Shown here piece after piece: positions 7,699-16,199 of a DNA stretch of 38,619 nucleotides. The DNA lies in contig SYGN01000229.1 in NCBI GenBank assembly GCA_005799525.1, positions 1 to 38,619 on the forward strand, given 5' to 3'. Source of the stretch: Opitutaceae bacterium. Its GTDB lineage: Bacteria > Verrucomicrobiota > Verrucomicrobiia > Opitutales > Opitutaceae. The position numbers were made by a program, and so were the translations under genes. The stretch's first letter is position 1, and each line of letters begins with the position of its first letter. Under the pieces are notes generated by a model. The model searched no databases. It saw only the letters and a list, made by a program, of their open reading frames with translations, and was not told the DNA's origin.

Positions 7699-9159
7699 TT
7701 GTCCCGCGCCACCTCCAACGCCGTCCGCGAAACCTTCGTCCCGCTCACGCTCCTCGCGGGCGACACCGCCCTCACCTTTGCCGGCCTCACCCTCGGTTAC
7801 TGGGTCCGCTACGCCTCGCCCCTCGCCCCGTCCTCCGGCACCGGCCTTTTCATTTCCGTCCCCGATGCCACTTTCGGCCGCTACCTTCCGCTCCTCCTCG
7901 TCGGCGTCGCCCTCCTCGTCGCCGCCTTCGCGCAATTCGGCCTCTACGACACCCGCCTCCTCCTGCGCCGCTACCAGTCGCTCAACGCCATCCTCAAGGG
8001 CGCCGCCTTCTGGCTCCTCGCCTACCTCGGCTTTTCCCTCGTCCTCAACTTCGACCCGCCGATCTCGCGCCTCTTCGTCGTCATCGCGTTCGTCTGCGTC
8101 GTCGCCCTCCTTTTCCTCTGGCGCTCTCTCGCCTACGCCGTCGTCACCCACACCGCGCTCCTCGGCCACGTCCGCCGCCGCGCCCTCATTTTCGGTGCCA
8201 ACGACCACGCCTCCGCCCTCGTCGCCGAACTCCAACGCGACCCCTCCCACCCCTACGCCTTCGCCGGCCTCATCACCCTGCCTCTCGCCGTCTCCCCGTC
8301 TCGCGCTTCCGCCCTCGCTCGCTCGCCCCCTGCTCCCTCAGCCGCCACCGACCTCCTCGCGCAACTCGCCGCCGCCCGCGCCGACATCCTCATCGTCGCC
8401 AGCCCCGACCTCCCCCCCGCCGAACTCGCGCGCATCGTCGAAACCTGCGAACGCGCCTACGTCGAGTGGAAGCTCGTCCCCGGCGCCTTCGACATCTTCC
8501 TGAGCGGCCTCCGCCTCCAGACCATCGGTCGCATCCCCGTCCTCGGTATCGAAGAACTCGCCATCCACCGCCTCCTCAACCGCGCTCTCAAACGCACCTT
8601 CGACCTCCTCGGAGCCATCATCGGCCTCCTCTCCTCCGCCCCCTGCGTCCTCGTCCTCGCCGCCCTCCTCAAACGCGAGTCGCCCCGCGGACCCGTCTTC
8701 TTCCGCCAGATCCGCATCGGCGCCGACCACCGCCCCTTCACCCTCTACAAACTCCGCAGTATGGCCCCCGACGCCGCCGCGACCGACGCCGCCCAGCAAA
8801 GCACCCCGCGCGACGACCCCCGCCTCCTCCGCCTCGGCGCCTTCATGCGCCGCTGGAACCTCGACGAACTCCCCCAATATTGGAACGTCCTCCGCGGCGA
8901 CATGAGCCTCGTCGGCCCTCGCCCCGAACGCCCGCACCACGTCGATCACCTCGCGCACGCTATCCCCCACTATCAACCGCGCCACATCGTCAAACCCGGC
9001 ATGACCGGCTGGGCCCAGGTCAACGGCCTGCGCGGCGACACCGACCTCGCCGCCCGCGCGCAACACGACATCTACTACATCGAAAACTGGTCCCTCTGGC
9101 TCGACGTCCAGATCATCCTCCTCACCTTAGCCCGCTGGCGCGGCACCAACGGCTACTGA
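7699..9159 (+). CDS. Polyprenyl-phosphate sugar-1-phosphate transferase (WbaP/WcaJ-like priming enzyme)
   Basis: Transfers a sugar-1-phosphate from a nucleotide sugar to undecaprenyl phosphate, the first step of repeat-unit assembly. The 486-residue protein has four or five N-terminal membrane helices, a Rossmann-like CoA_binding_3 region (RRRALIFGANDHASALVAEL) and the C-terminal bacterial sugar transferase domain. The last begins KRTFDLLGAIIG and contains FFRQIRIG, FTLYKLRSM, RRWNLDELPQYWNVLRGDMS, LVGPRPERP and KPGMTGWAQVNGLRG. No ATG lies near the start. TTG at 7699, right after the heptad array, is preferred over TTG at 7666, which would translate the array. An octamer array is embedded in frame at 8281-8336. 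Confidence 0.9.
   Translation: MSRATSNAVRETFVPLTLLAGDTALTFAGLTLGYWVRYASPLAPSSGTGLFISVPDATFGRYLPLLLVGVALLVAAFAQFGLYDTRLLLRRYQSLNAILKGAAFWLLAYLGFSLVLNFDPPISRLFVVIAFVCVVALLFLWRSLAYAVVTHTALLGHVRRRALIFGANDHASALVAELQRDPSHPYAFAGLITLPLAVSPSRASALARSPPAPSAATDLLAQLAAARADILIVASPDLPPAELARIVETCERAYVEWKLVPGAFDIFLSGLRLQTIGRIPVLGIEELAIHRLLNRALKRTFDLLGAIIGLLSSAPCVLVLAALLKRESPRGPVFFRQIRIGADHRPFTLYKLRSMAPDAAATDAAQQSTPRDDPRLLRLGAFMRRWNLDELPQYWNVLRGDMSLVGPRPERPHHVDHLAHAIPHYQPRHIVKPGMTGWAQVNGLRGDTDLAARAQHDIYYIENWSLWLDVQIILLTLARWRGTNGY
8281..8336 (+). repeat. Octamer-period pyrimidine array inside the priming transferase gene
   Basis: About seven 8-nt units such as CCTCTCGC, CGTCTCCC and CGTCTCGC run in frame with the gene. 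They encode a Pro/Ser/Ala-rich linker between the Rossmann-like region and the next predicted strand. The units resemble those of the array that breaks the GT2 gene at 12140-12193. Confidence 0.55.
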
Positions 9160-9166
9160 TTCAGCG

Positions 9167-9862
9167 ATGCTCCGCGCTTCCGCCACCGCTCCCTGCGACC
9201 GCCGCCGGCTCATCGTCGGCACCACGCTCGCTACGCTCGTGTTTGCGAGCCGGGCTTGGTGGGCCCAGGTCTGGGGCTCCGCCCAGCCCTTCTGGGACGA
9301 ATGGAATCCCGAAGCCGTCGGACTGTATCATCCGGGGATGGACGACACACTGCATTTTGGCGATCTGTTCCAAGCCCATAACGAACATCGCCTCTTGCTC
9401 ACGTGCCTCGTCGATCTTGGGTTCGTTGTTCTCTACGGACGCTGGGCGCCGTAGGCCCAGATCATCCTCAATGCCGCGCTACATGCCACCACTGCCGTCA
9501 CACTCGCCACCCTGTTCTGGCCCGCACTCACTGCCCGCACGCGCAGGGTTTTATCATCGAGATCGCGGTGATTTCCTCCGCGATCTGCGGCTGGCAAAAT
9601 GCCCTGCTCGGCATCCCGTCTCAGGTCTATTTCTCCAATCTGCGATCCGGTCTTCCCCGGTCCATACCCCCATCCGCAAGTCGTTCCACAGGTCCTCGAC
9701 GATCCCGTCCTCCGACCCGAGTTGCCGCTCGCTTTTTTCAATGACCATTCCGGATCCCATGGTGAACCGCCGCCCTGGATCACCGCGCACGGTCGCACGC
9801 TCTTTCTCGCCACACTGGCAGTATTCTTCACCGCGCTCGTCTGGCCGCCCCCACCCTCAGCA
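9167..9862 (+). pseudogene. Decayed, internally deleted paralog of the neighbouring EPS-locus membrane protein
   Basis: The 95-codon ORF from 9167 matches the start of the intact minus-strand gene at 9870-11309: both share W-D-W, GLY, HNEHR and a D-G-W-P pattern. It stops at TAG 9452-9454, but the frame continues beyond with recognisable sequence (AQIILNAALH). Homology then shifts frame (CGWQNALLGIPSQVYFS versus AWHNALWGFQSQVYFS). It next jumps to the C-terminal end (PYPHPQVVPQVLDDP versus VPHANPESVRAVLEDT), back in the original frame near 9659. The gene therefore carries a nonsense codon, a frameshift and a large internal deletion. A terminal hydrophobic segment (LFLATLAVFFTALVW) remains. 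Confidence 0.75.
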
Positions 9863-9869
9863 CCCGCGT

Positions 9870-11309
9870 TTACTCGCGCCCTAACACCCACCGCACCGCG
9901 CGCGACAGTGGCCCCATCGGCCGCTCCGGTTGCAACGACGGCGGCAACACCCCACGCATCCGCGTATCCTCAAGCACCGCACGCACCGATTCCGGATTCG
10001 CATGCGGCACAAGCAACCGCGGCTGCCCCGCCCACACCGCCGGGTCCCCGCTCCGCTGAAACGCCACCGCCAGCTGCACCGGTGCCTCGCGGTCCCGCAT
10101 CCGCGGCAAAATAATCCGCTGCATCGTTTCACTCGATAGTCCCGCCCACCCAATGAGCAAAAACAGCCCCCACGCCGCGCAGACCACGCTCGCCACCCGC
10201 GCCCCGCTCCCGCCTCCCGCGCCCCCCTCCGCCCGCGCCTCGCGCACCAGCACCACCGCGCACCATGCATTCGCCACCGGCAACAGCACCAAAAAATCCG
10301 CGTAACGCGACGGCACCGCCCCGGCAAATTCCCCGCTCGCCCCGCGCGACCACGCCATCGCCGCCGCCATCGACACGGCCCAGCCCCCGCACAGCACGAC
10401 AAAATCTTCGCCCGCCGACGCGCGCCGTTTCCCCCGCACACGCGCCACCACGATCCACGCCAACGGCGCGTTCAAAACCAACGCCGCCCACGGTTGCCAC
10501 GCCTGCGGCCAGGCCAGCGCCCGCAAAAACGTCTCCCCCCATTGGCCCGCCGACTGCGCCTGCAACGCCGCGTGCTCCCGCACCTCCGCGCGCAGCGCCC
10601 ACGCCGCCACCAACAACCCCACGGCCGGCCAAACCTCACGCGATCTCGCCGCCGACCACCTCCTCCGCTCCACCGCGCGTAACCCCACCAGCCCAATCAA
10701 CGCCACCGGCACCAGCGCCGCCCCACCCATCGCAAGCAGGCCCGCCCCGCCCGCCGCCAGCCCCGCCCACCGCTGCCAACCCGCCACGCCTTCCACGCCC
10801 AACCACCGCAGCGCCAAAATTGAAAATCCCAGAGAAAAATAAACCTGCGACTGAAATCCCCACAGCGCATTGTGCCACGCAAGCTGGGGCAGAAACGCCA
10901 GCGCCACCCCCACCGCAATCGGTGTATTTCCCTTCGCCCCCACCCCGCTTGCGCGCAGCACCATCGCCGCGAGTCCCGCCGCCGCCAACGCCCGCAGCCC
11001 TGCGCCCACCACCAATTGCACCAGCGGGTCCCACTGCCCGTTCACACTGAACAACCCCACATCGAGCGCCTTCGTCCAGAAAATCCGATGCTCATTGTGC
11101 GTCCGAAAGAAATCCACCGCGCGCCACGTCCCGTCGCGCCACGCCGGATAGAGCCCCCGCCCCTCCACATCCCACGCATCGGCCCACGGAATGTCCGTCC
11201 CCGCCACCGCCACCAGCGCGAGTTGCGCCGCCAACACCACGAGAAAAACCACCGCCGCCAGCCATGCTCCGCCCCTCTCTCTCCGTGTCTTTGTGTCTCC
11301 GTAGTTCAT
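9870..11309 (-). CDS. Polytopic membrane protein of the polysaccharide locus, function unknown
   Basis: A 479-residue integral membrane protein with about ten hydrophobic helices and short conserved motifs: DIPWADAWDVEGRGLYP and HNEHRIF in the first extracytoplasmic segment, WHNALWGFQSQVYFS in the middle, and a soluble tail with VRAVLEDTRMRGVLPPSL. The topology recalls lipid-linked glycosyltransferases of the GT-C type, but no signature confirms this. A decayed paralog lies immediately next to it, tail to tail. The annotated ATG at 11309 makes the first 13 codons fall in an octamer repeat (11272-11304), so the real start may be a downstream GTG near the first membrane helix. Confidence 0.75.
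   Translation of the reverse strand: MNYGDTKTRRERGGAWLAAVVFLVVLAAQLALVAVAGTDIPWADAWDVEGRGLYPAWRDGTWRAVDFFRTHNEHRIFWTKALDVGLFSVNGQWDPLVQLVVGAGLRALAAAGLAAMVLRASGVGAKGNTPIAVGVALAFLPQLAWHNALWGFQSQVYFSLGFSILALRWLGVEGVAGWQRWAGLAAGGAGLLAMGGAALVPVALIGLVGLRAVERRRWSAARSREVWPAVGLLVAAWALRAEVREHAALQAQSAGQWGETFLRALAWPQAWQPWAALVLNAPLAWIVVARVRGKRRASAGEDFVVLCGGWAVSMAAAMAWSRGASGEFAGAVPSRYADFLVLLPVANAWCAVVLVREARAEGGAGGGSGARVASVVCAAWGLFLLIGWAGLSSETMQRIILPRMRDREAPVQLAVAFQRSGDPAVWAGQPRLLVPHANPESVRAVLEDTRMRGVLPPSLQPERPMGPLSRAVRWVLGRE
11272..11304. repeat. Octamer tandem array at the start of the membrane-protein gene
   Basis: TCTCCGTG and TCTTTGTG, then a third unit TCTCCGTA, form a strict 8-nt period preceded by CCCCTCTC. 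On the minus strand it reads as GGAGACAC-like units and overlaps the first codons of the gene ending at 9870. Confidence 0.7.
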
Positions 11310-11329
11310 TCGAAATTTCTGGTTTCCCG

Positions 11330-11350
11330 CTCAGCCCTCAGCTCTCAACC
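11330..11350. repeat. Heptamer array (CTCAGCC-like, three units)
   Basis: CTCAGCC, CTCAGCT and CTCAACC repeat with a strict 7-nt period in the 47-nt gap between the broken GT2 gene and the membrane-protein gene. Confidence 0.7.
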
Positions 11351-11356
11351 CATTCT

Positions 11357-12361
11357 TCACACCGGCCTCACCTTCCGATGCCCGGTCTGCTTCACCCGCA
11401 GCAACGCGACCGCTTTCCAGATCCCAAACGCCACGCGGTATTTCAATTTCACGAGTCCCGCCCACCACGCACCGTGCGGCACAAAATGCTTCAGGTAAAC
11501 CTCACGGTTCGCGTCGAAGATCGCCCGCGACATCACGGCAAACTCCTTCGCCACGCTCACGCCCTTCAGGTGCGTGATCGCCACGCGCCCGTCATACACA
11601 ACGCGAAATCCGGCCTCGTTCACCCGGATGCACAGATCAAGATCATCCACATACATGAAAAAACGTTCGTCGAACACCGCCCCGTCCGCTGCCACCTCCG
11701 CCGCAAACAACCACCGCGCCCCCATCATAAACGCCCCGTTGATCGCCCCCACATCATACGTCTCCGCCTCGGGCAAAAACGTCAGATTGTAACCCGCCAC
11801 CCAAGCACACCCCGGCCACTTCCCCGCCAACCCACTCGCCCGGCAAAACCCGTCCCACAAGGTCGGAATACTCCGCCGGCACGCCAGATCCATCGTCCCG
11901 TCCGCCGTCACCAGTTTCGGCGAGATCAACCCGATCGCCCGATCCGCTTCCAGCCGCGCCACGCAATGCTCCAGGGCCGCCGCAGTGCACACCGTATCCG
12001 GATTTAAAAACAGTACGAACGCTCCGCGCGTCCTCGCAAAACCTAGATTGTTCGCTCGCCCAAAACCCAGATTCGTCTCCGCAGCCACATAGTCTACCCA
12101 CGGAAAATCCCGCCCCACCCTCTCGCCCACGTCGTCCCCTTCTCCGCGTCTCCCCCTCTCCCCCTCGCCCCCTCACTCCGTCTCTCCGGCTCCGCGCGCC
12201 GCCGCGCTCGCGGCCGCCGAATTATCCACCACGCACACCTCCACCGCCCCGCGCGTCCCATCCGCTCGCGCCAACTCCTGCGGAATCGAACCCAGACACG
12301 CCCCAATCTCGTCGCGCGATTGATACGCGACGATGATGATCGAGAGCAGCGGTTGACCCAT
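11357..12361 (-). pseudogene. GT2 glycosyltransferase (rhamnosyltransferase-like) interrupted by an in-frame repeat array with a TGA stop
   Basis: Two ORFs in the same frame make up one GT-A glycosyltransferase. The N-terminal part from ATG 12361 has LLSIIIVAYQSRDEIGACL and VEVCVVDN, then runs into a stop at 12173-12175. The C-terminal part has NLGFGRANNLGFARTRG, FVLFLNPDTV, GAFMMGARW and DERFFMYVDDLDLCIR, the order expected for WbbL-like enzymes. Between them lies an 8-nt-period array of 48-60 bp, so the frame is kept but one unit supplies TGA. VDN-to-NLGF spacing is about 20 residues longer than family members. The product would transfer a sugar in the polysaccharide pathway. The gene is probably inactive unless the downstream part is reinitiated or the stop is a sequencing error. 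Confidence 0.8.
12140..12193. repeat. Octamer tandem array inserted in the GT2 gene
   Basis: Units TTCTCCGC, GTCTCCCC, CTCTCCCC, CTCGCCCC, CTCACTCC and GTCTCTCC follow each other with an exact 8-nt period, then GGCTCC. Six units give 48 bp, a multiple of three. On the minus strand the CTCACTCC unit produces the TGA stop. Confidence 0.85.
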
Positions 12362-12477
12362 GCCCACGATCCTTGCCCTTCCTTCCGCCTGCCTGCAACG
12401 CCCGAGAATTTTCCCCGCAGCCAACACCGATCTCGCGAATAAATTCCCGCCCAACTCAAAACCATCCGCCCAATCCG

Positions 12478-12500
12478 CGCTCTCCGCGCCCTCCGCGTTT
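12478..12500. repeat. Nonamer-period repeat between divergent glycosyltransferase genes
   Basis: CGCTCTCCG and CGCCCTCCG repeat with a 9-nt period, followed by CGTTT. It lies in the 244-bp gap between the broken GT2 gene and the plus-strand GT2 gene, where no promoter motif stands out. Confidence 0.5.
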
Positions 12501-12542
12501 CAACTTTCGTGTCCGTCCCCCAATTCCGAGTCCGACATTAAA

Positions 12543-12574
12543 CGTTGAGCGTTCAGCGTTGCACGTTGAGCGTT
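12543..12574. repeat. Heptamer array (CGTTGAG-like)
   Basis: CGTTGAG, CGTTCAG, CGTTGCA, CGTTGAG and a final CGTT show an exact 7-nt period in the same intergenic gap, 32 nt before the GT2 start. Confidence 0.85.
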
Positions 12575-12605
12575 CCCCCCCGCGCATCCGCGCTCCCTCG
12601 CCCTC

Positions 12606-13355
12606 ATGCCCGCCACCGCCGCCGCACCTCCCCTCAGCGTCGTTCTCGTCTGCAAAAACCCCGGCCCCCGCCTCCACGCCGCCCTCGCGAGCGTCTGGGA
12701 ACAACTCCACGTCCACCCCGAGATCATCGTCATCGACGGCGCATCCACCGACGGCTCGCGCGAATGGCTCACCGCCCAACGCGCCCGCCTCGCCTCACTC
12801 ATCTCCGAGCCCGACGCCGGCCTCTATCACGCGATGAACAGGGGCGTCGCCCTCGCCACCGGCGAATGGCTGCTCTTCCTCGGGGCCGACGACCGTCTCG
12901 TCGGCGACATGGTGCTGAGCGAGTCGCTCAATTGGATGAACAAGACCGAAGCCGGCGTCGCCGTCGGCGAAATCGCCTACCATGACGGACGCATCTACAG
13001 GCTCCGCTCGGACGTGAATCCCTGCGCAAGAAATTTCGTCCACCATCAGGGCACGTTCTACCGCCGCTCGTTGTTCGCCGAAAACGACGCCTTCGACACC
13101 TCGCTCGCCGTCATGGCCGATTACGAATTTAACGTCCGCCTCTGGAAGAACCGCGTGCGCTTCAAACCCATCCCGCTCCGCATCGCCGCCTGCGGCACCG
13201 GCGGCGTAAGCGACGCCGGTCACTGGCCCGGCTACCGCGAAGAGATCACCGTACGCCACCGCTATTTCTCCTTCGGCCGTTGCCTCCTCTGGGACGCCCT
13301 CACCGTCGTCCGCTACGTCCGCAAGAAAATTGCTCGCAGCTTTCCCAGGCATTGA
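12606..13355 (+). CDS. GT2-family glycosyltransferase (WcaA/WfgS-like)
   Basis: A 249-residue cytoplasmic or membrane-associated GT-A enzyme that adds a sugar to the growing lipid-linked repeat unit. Motifs in order are LSVVLVCKNPGPRLHAALAS, EIIVIDGASTDGSREWL, ISEPDAGLYHAMNRGVALA, GEWLLFLGADDRL (acidic metal-binding motif) and HHQGTFYRRSLF. The SEPDAGLYHAMN string is typical of the colanic-acid type GT2 subgroup. The ATG at 12606 is the first good start after the repeats. Its 3' end overlaps the convergent GT8-like gene by 43 bp. Confidence 0.9.
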   Translation: MPATAAAPPLSVVLVCKNPGPRLHAALASVWEQLHVHPEIIVIDGASTDGSREWLTAQRARLASLISEPDAGLYHAMNRGVALATGEWLLFLGADDRLVGDMVLSESLNWMNKTEAGVAVGEIAYHDGRIYRLRSDVNPCARNFVHHQGTFYRRSLFAENDAFDTSLAVMADYEFNVRLWKNRVRFKPIPLRIAACGTGGVSDAGHWPGYREEITVRHRYFSFGRCLLWDALTVVRYVRKKIARSFPRH

Positions 13356-14404
13356 CCCGACCAGCGCCCGATCCCGCCGCGCAGGTTGAAAAACTCGTCG
13401 CCAACCCGCAGCCAGCCGCCGCCGAACACCAGCCGCAGCGACAAGCTCCGCCCAAACTCCCGTCCGCTCCGCGCCGGTCGCCGCACGAAATCGAAGCCCG
13501 CGCGCCGCGCCGCGAGCTCGTCGCGCGCCGCCAACAACGCCCGCCCATACGGACCGTAAATCCTGCGCCGCAACCCCCGCGGCATCACGCCGTAGTCGAG
13601 CTGGCCCGACTGCCACCACCAGTCCCCGTGGATCGGCCGAAACCGCGCAAAGTGAAAGAGCACCAGCGGCTCGCCCTCCACCCGCAGCCCAACCTTCGCC
13701 GCGCCCGCACCGCCCGCCTCGGCCGCGATCTCCACCCCCGCCCAATTCCACGGCGCCAAATTTACCTCGCGATGTTCGAGCACCAGCAACGCTGCGCCCA
13801 GCCGCTCCGGCCACTCATCGAGGTATTTTTGATCCGCATACTTCCCCTCCTCCAGCCGGTCATAACACCACTCGAGGCAACGCCCGCGCCACTCGTCCAA
13901 ACACGCCCGCCCCACGCCGTCGTTCTGAAAACTCAGCAACCCCACGTTAAATTTTCCGTGCCGTTCATAGCGCTTCAGCCACAGCGGAAACCGATGCGCC
14001 GTCACGAGCACGCTCGCCTTCGCCGCGTCCATCGCTTCGAAAATCCGCGCCGGACTCGCGAAAAAAAACATGTCCGCATCGACATAGGTGATCCGCTCGA
14101 TCCCCGCCCGCATCCCGTGTTTCTCCAGCAACCACCGCGGCCAGCACGGCGACAGGGTGAAATAATATTCCACCCGCGTCCGGTTCGCCTTTGCCGCCGC
14201 CAGTTCCGCATCGCCCGCCTCCACCTCCGCCAACGGCACCACGCGCAACCACGTGCCGCCCACCTCCCGCAACACGTCCGCCGTAAATTCATCCAGCGCC
14301 AAAACCCACAACACAGAGTCCACATCACATTTCGCAAGCGACCGCCAAAACGCCAGCCCCTGCGCCAGAAACCCCCGGTCAAAATAGGTGCAGTAGTGAT
14401 TCAC
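13313..14404 (-). CDS. Glycosyltransferase, GT8-like nucleotide-diphospho-sugar transferase
   Basis: A 363-residue enzyme beginning VNHYCTYFDRGFLAQGLAFW, a common start of these sugar transferases, with WVLALDEFT, the metal-binding YVDADMFFFASP (DxD) and a conserved lower half (KFNVGLLSFQND, YADQKYLDEWPE, HFARFRPIHGDWWW). It probably adds one sugar to the surface polysaccharide. The start is GTG at 14404, which overlaps the TGA of the upstream methyltransferase (GTGA), so translation is likely coupled. The longer ORF from 14731 is a shadow of that methyltransferase. Confidence 0.85.
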   Translation of the reverse strand: MNHYCTYFDRGFLAQGLAFWRSLAKCDVDSVLWVLALDEFTADVLREVGGTWLRVVPLAEVEAGDAELAAAKANRTRVEYYFTLSPCWPRWLLEKHGMRAGIERITYVDADMFFFASPARIFEAMDAAKASVLVTAHRFPLWLKRYERHGKFNVGLLSFQNDGVGRACLDEWRGRCLEWCYDRLEEGKYADQKYLDEWPERLGAALLVLEHREVNLAPWNWAGVEIAAEAGGAGAAKVGLRVEGEPLVLFHFARFRPIHGDWWWQSGQLDYGVMPRGLRRRIYGPYGRALLAARDELAARRAGFDFVRRPARSGREFGRSLSLRLVFGGGWLRVGDEFFNLRGGIGRWSGQCLGKLRAIFLRT

Positions 14405-15183
14405 GGCGCTCCGCTCGCACGGTGTCGCACAGCGAGCGGCCAGTCTTCGTCTAACGGCAGGGTTCCGTCGGAGGCCCAGAAATAGAGATTGTGCCGCGTC
14501 GGATAGACAGTTTCGAAGACCGTCACCCGCTGGAAATGGGGGGCAAGGAAGCGCTGCAAATCCGCCTTGTCGGTAAACTCGTATTCGTGGTGCACGAGGT
14601 GCTTTTGCCCGCCAGCCCCCGCCGTGATCGTGTATCCGCTCACCACTCCGCCCGGCCGGAGGCGCGCCTTGATCTCGCGCAACACCCCTTCGATTTCCGC
14701 CGAAGTAAAGTGCTCGATCGCCGCATCCCACACGATATTGTCGGGCGATCCCGTTGGCATGGCCGTCCGGATGTCGGCGAGTTCAAACCGAACGTTCGGG
14801 GCCGAATTCTTCCGCCGTGCCGTGTTGACCGCCGCGGGATCGAAATCGCACGCCACCACCTCGCGACACCGCAGACTGTAAAAATTGCGGGCATTGAACC
14901 CGTCGCCACAGGCCCGTTCCAGCATCGCGCCGCCCGGCTTCAACGCCAGTCCACCAAAGACCCCTCGTTCGACCCAGGGCGGGTTTCTCTCCCGCATCCA
15001 TTGGTGCTGGAGGTCAATGTGATGGTCAAAATGCTCCGGCACCGACGGCAGCCCCCATTGCACGGACCGCAGCCGCCGGTGGGCCGACGACGCCCACCCG
15101 GCTGCGCACCACGCCTCCCGCTGAACGAGCGATTCGAGCCAAGGTTTCACCGGTTTCAGCAGGCGTTTGAGGAGAGCTTTCAT
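14401..15183 (-). CDS. Class I SAM-dependent methyltransferase
   Basis: A 260-residue protein. After a basic N-terminal helix (MKALLKRLLKPVKPWLESL) come the Rossmann-fold motifs: GAMLERACGDGFNARNFY (motif I), VVACDFDPAAV (acidic ribose-binding end of strand 2), NVRFELADIRTAMP, DNIVWDAAIEHFTSAEIEGVLREIK and RPGGVVSGYTI. It probably modifies a sugar or lipid intermediate of the locus; the substrate cannot be read from the sequence. ATG at 15183 is chosen because the longer frame would overlap the upstream FkbM gene. It overlaps the next gene by GTGA. Confidence 0.85.
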   Translation of the reverse strand: MKALLKRLLKPVKPWLESLVQREAWCAAGWASSAHRRLRSVQWGLPSVPEHFDHHIDLQHQWMRERNPPWVERGVFGGLALKPGGAMLERACGDGFNARNFYSLRCREVVACDFDPAAVNTARRKNSAPNVRFELADIRTAMPTGSPDNIVWDAAIEHFTSAEIEGVLREIKARLRPGGVVSGYTITAGAGGQKHLVHHEYEFTDKADLQRFLAPHFQRVTVFETVYPTRHNLYFWASDGTLPLDEDWPLAVRHRASGAP

Positions 15184-15239
15184 GTATTCCCAATCCTCTT
15201 CGCACCGCCCTCCGCTTGTCGAGACGGAGTCCGGGGCAC

Positions 15240-16199
15240 TCAGCCCGCGCTTCGCCATAGTCGGCGCCACACGAGACCCGGCAATGCCCCCGCCATCGCC
15301 CACCACAGACTCCGCCGGCTCGCACGCGCCATCGCATCGAACAATTCGCCGCCAAACTGCTGCCCGCCTATCTCCGCAACCATCAGCGCCTGGCCGTGCT
15401 GATCCGTAATCGTCGCAAACACCCACGCCAAGAGCACCCCCCGCCGATCCGGCCGCTCGATTCCGTCGTCTAACCTGCGCAAAAATCGCAAATTTAACCA
15501 CCCTGGCGCCGGCGGCGCGAGCCGCCGATACCACTTCATCGCGTCACCTCCGAAATGGCGCGCCACGAGTTCGCGCCTCCCCCGTGGCGTGCGGCCGACC
15601 ACGATTTCCGCCAGCCAATACGGTTCACACGCCATCAGCGCCAGCACGTCGGCCGCGCCGTCCTCGCCCTCGTATGCGTCGATCAGCCCCGGCTCAAATT
15701 CCACCACACCCAATCCCTTACGCCACACCGGCGACAGACTCCGATAAAGTCGAAGATCCGTGCCTTGAGTATCACACTTCAACCAATCGATCCGCCCGAG
15801 CCCTTGCGCGCGCAATGCCGTCTCCAGGGTCGTAGCCGCGCACGCCCGGGTTTCGATCACCTCAAAAAAATCGGCAAAGGCCCACTCCGCCAGCGCCGCG
15901 GTCCGCGGCGGCAGCGTGCTCGAACACTGGGGCGAACGCGTCAGGTGCAGCGTCGCCTGCCCGTCGGCCGGGCTTTCCGGCACCGCCAACCCCGGACAAA
16001 AAATCCACCGCTTGAACTCCCGCTGCGCCGCATTCCACGGCGCCGCTTCGCGCGCGTCCGGTTCGAAGCCCACACCCACCGCATACCGCGCAATCCGCCG
16101 CCACGCCGAATGCACCCCGCCCGCCGCGCCGACATCCACCAGCACCGGCGGAAACTCCCGCAATTCGGGCTCCGCGAAGATTCGGTCGACGAGGCTCAT
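15240..16199 (-). CDS. FkbM-family methyltransferase
   Basis: A 319-residue protein with the FkbM signature: PPVLVDVGAAGGVHSAWRR (motif I), VGFEPDAREA, a TTLETAL segment, RIDWLKCDTQGTDLRLYRSL and VVEFEPGLIDAYEGE. FkbM proteins are O-methyltransferases often found in polysaccharide loci. The C-terminal third (from about residue 225) is less conserved. ATG at 16199 overlaps the stop of the upstream methyltransferase as ATGA, which decides the start over the ORF beginning at 16250. Confidence 0.86.
   Translation of the reverse strand: MSLVDRIFAEPELREFPPVLVDVGAAGGVHSAWRRIARYAVGVGFEPDAREAAPWNAAQREFKRWIFCPGLAVPESPADGQATLHLTRSPQCSSTLPPRTAALAEWAFADFFEVIETRACAATTLETALRAQGLGRIDWLKCDTQGTDLRLYRSLSPVWRKGLGVVEFEPGLIDAYEGEDGAADVLALMACEPYWLAEIVVGRTPRGRRELVARHFGGDAMKWYRRLAPPAPGWLNLRFLRRLDDGIERPDRRGVLLAWVFATITDQHGQALMVAEIGGQQFGGELFDAMARASRRSLWWAMAGALPGLVWRRLWRSAG

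Noticed and set aside
12795-13814. 339-codon minus-strand ORF
   Set aside because: Overlaps two well-supported glycosyltransferase genes and shows no family motifs.
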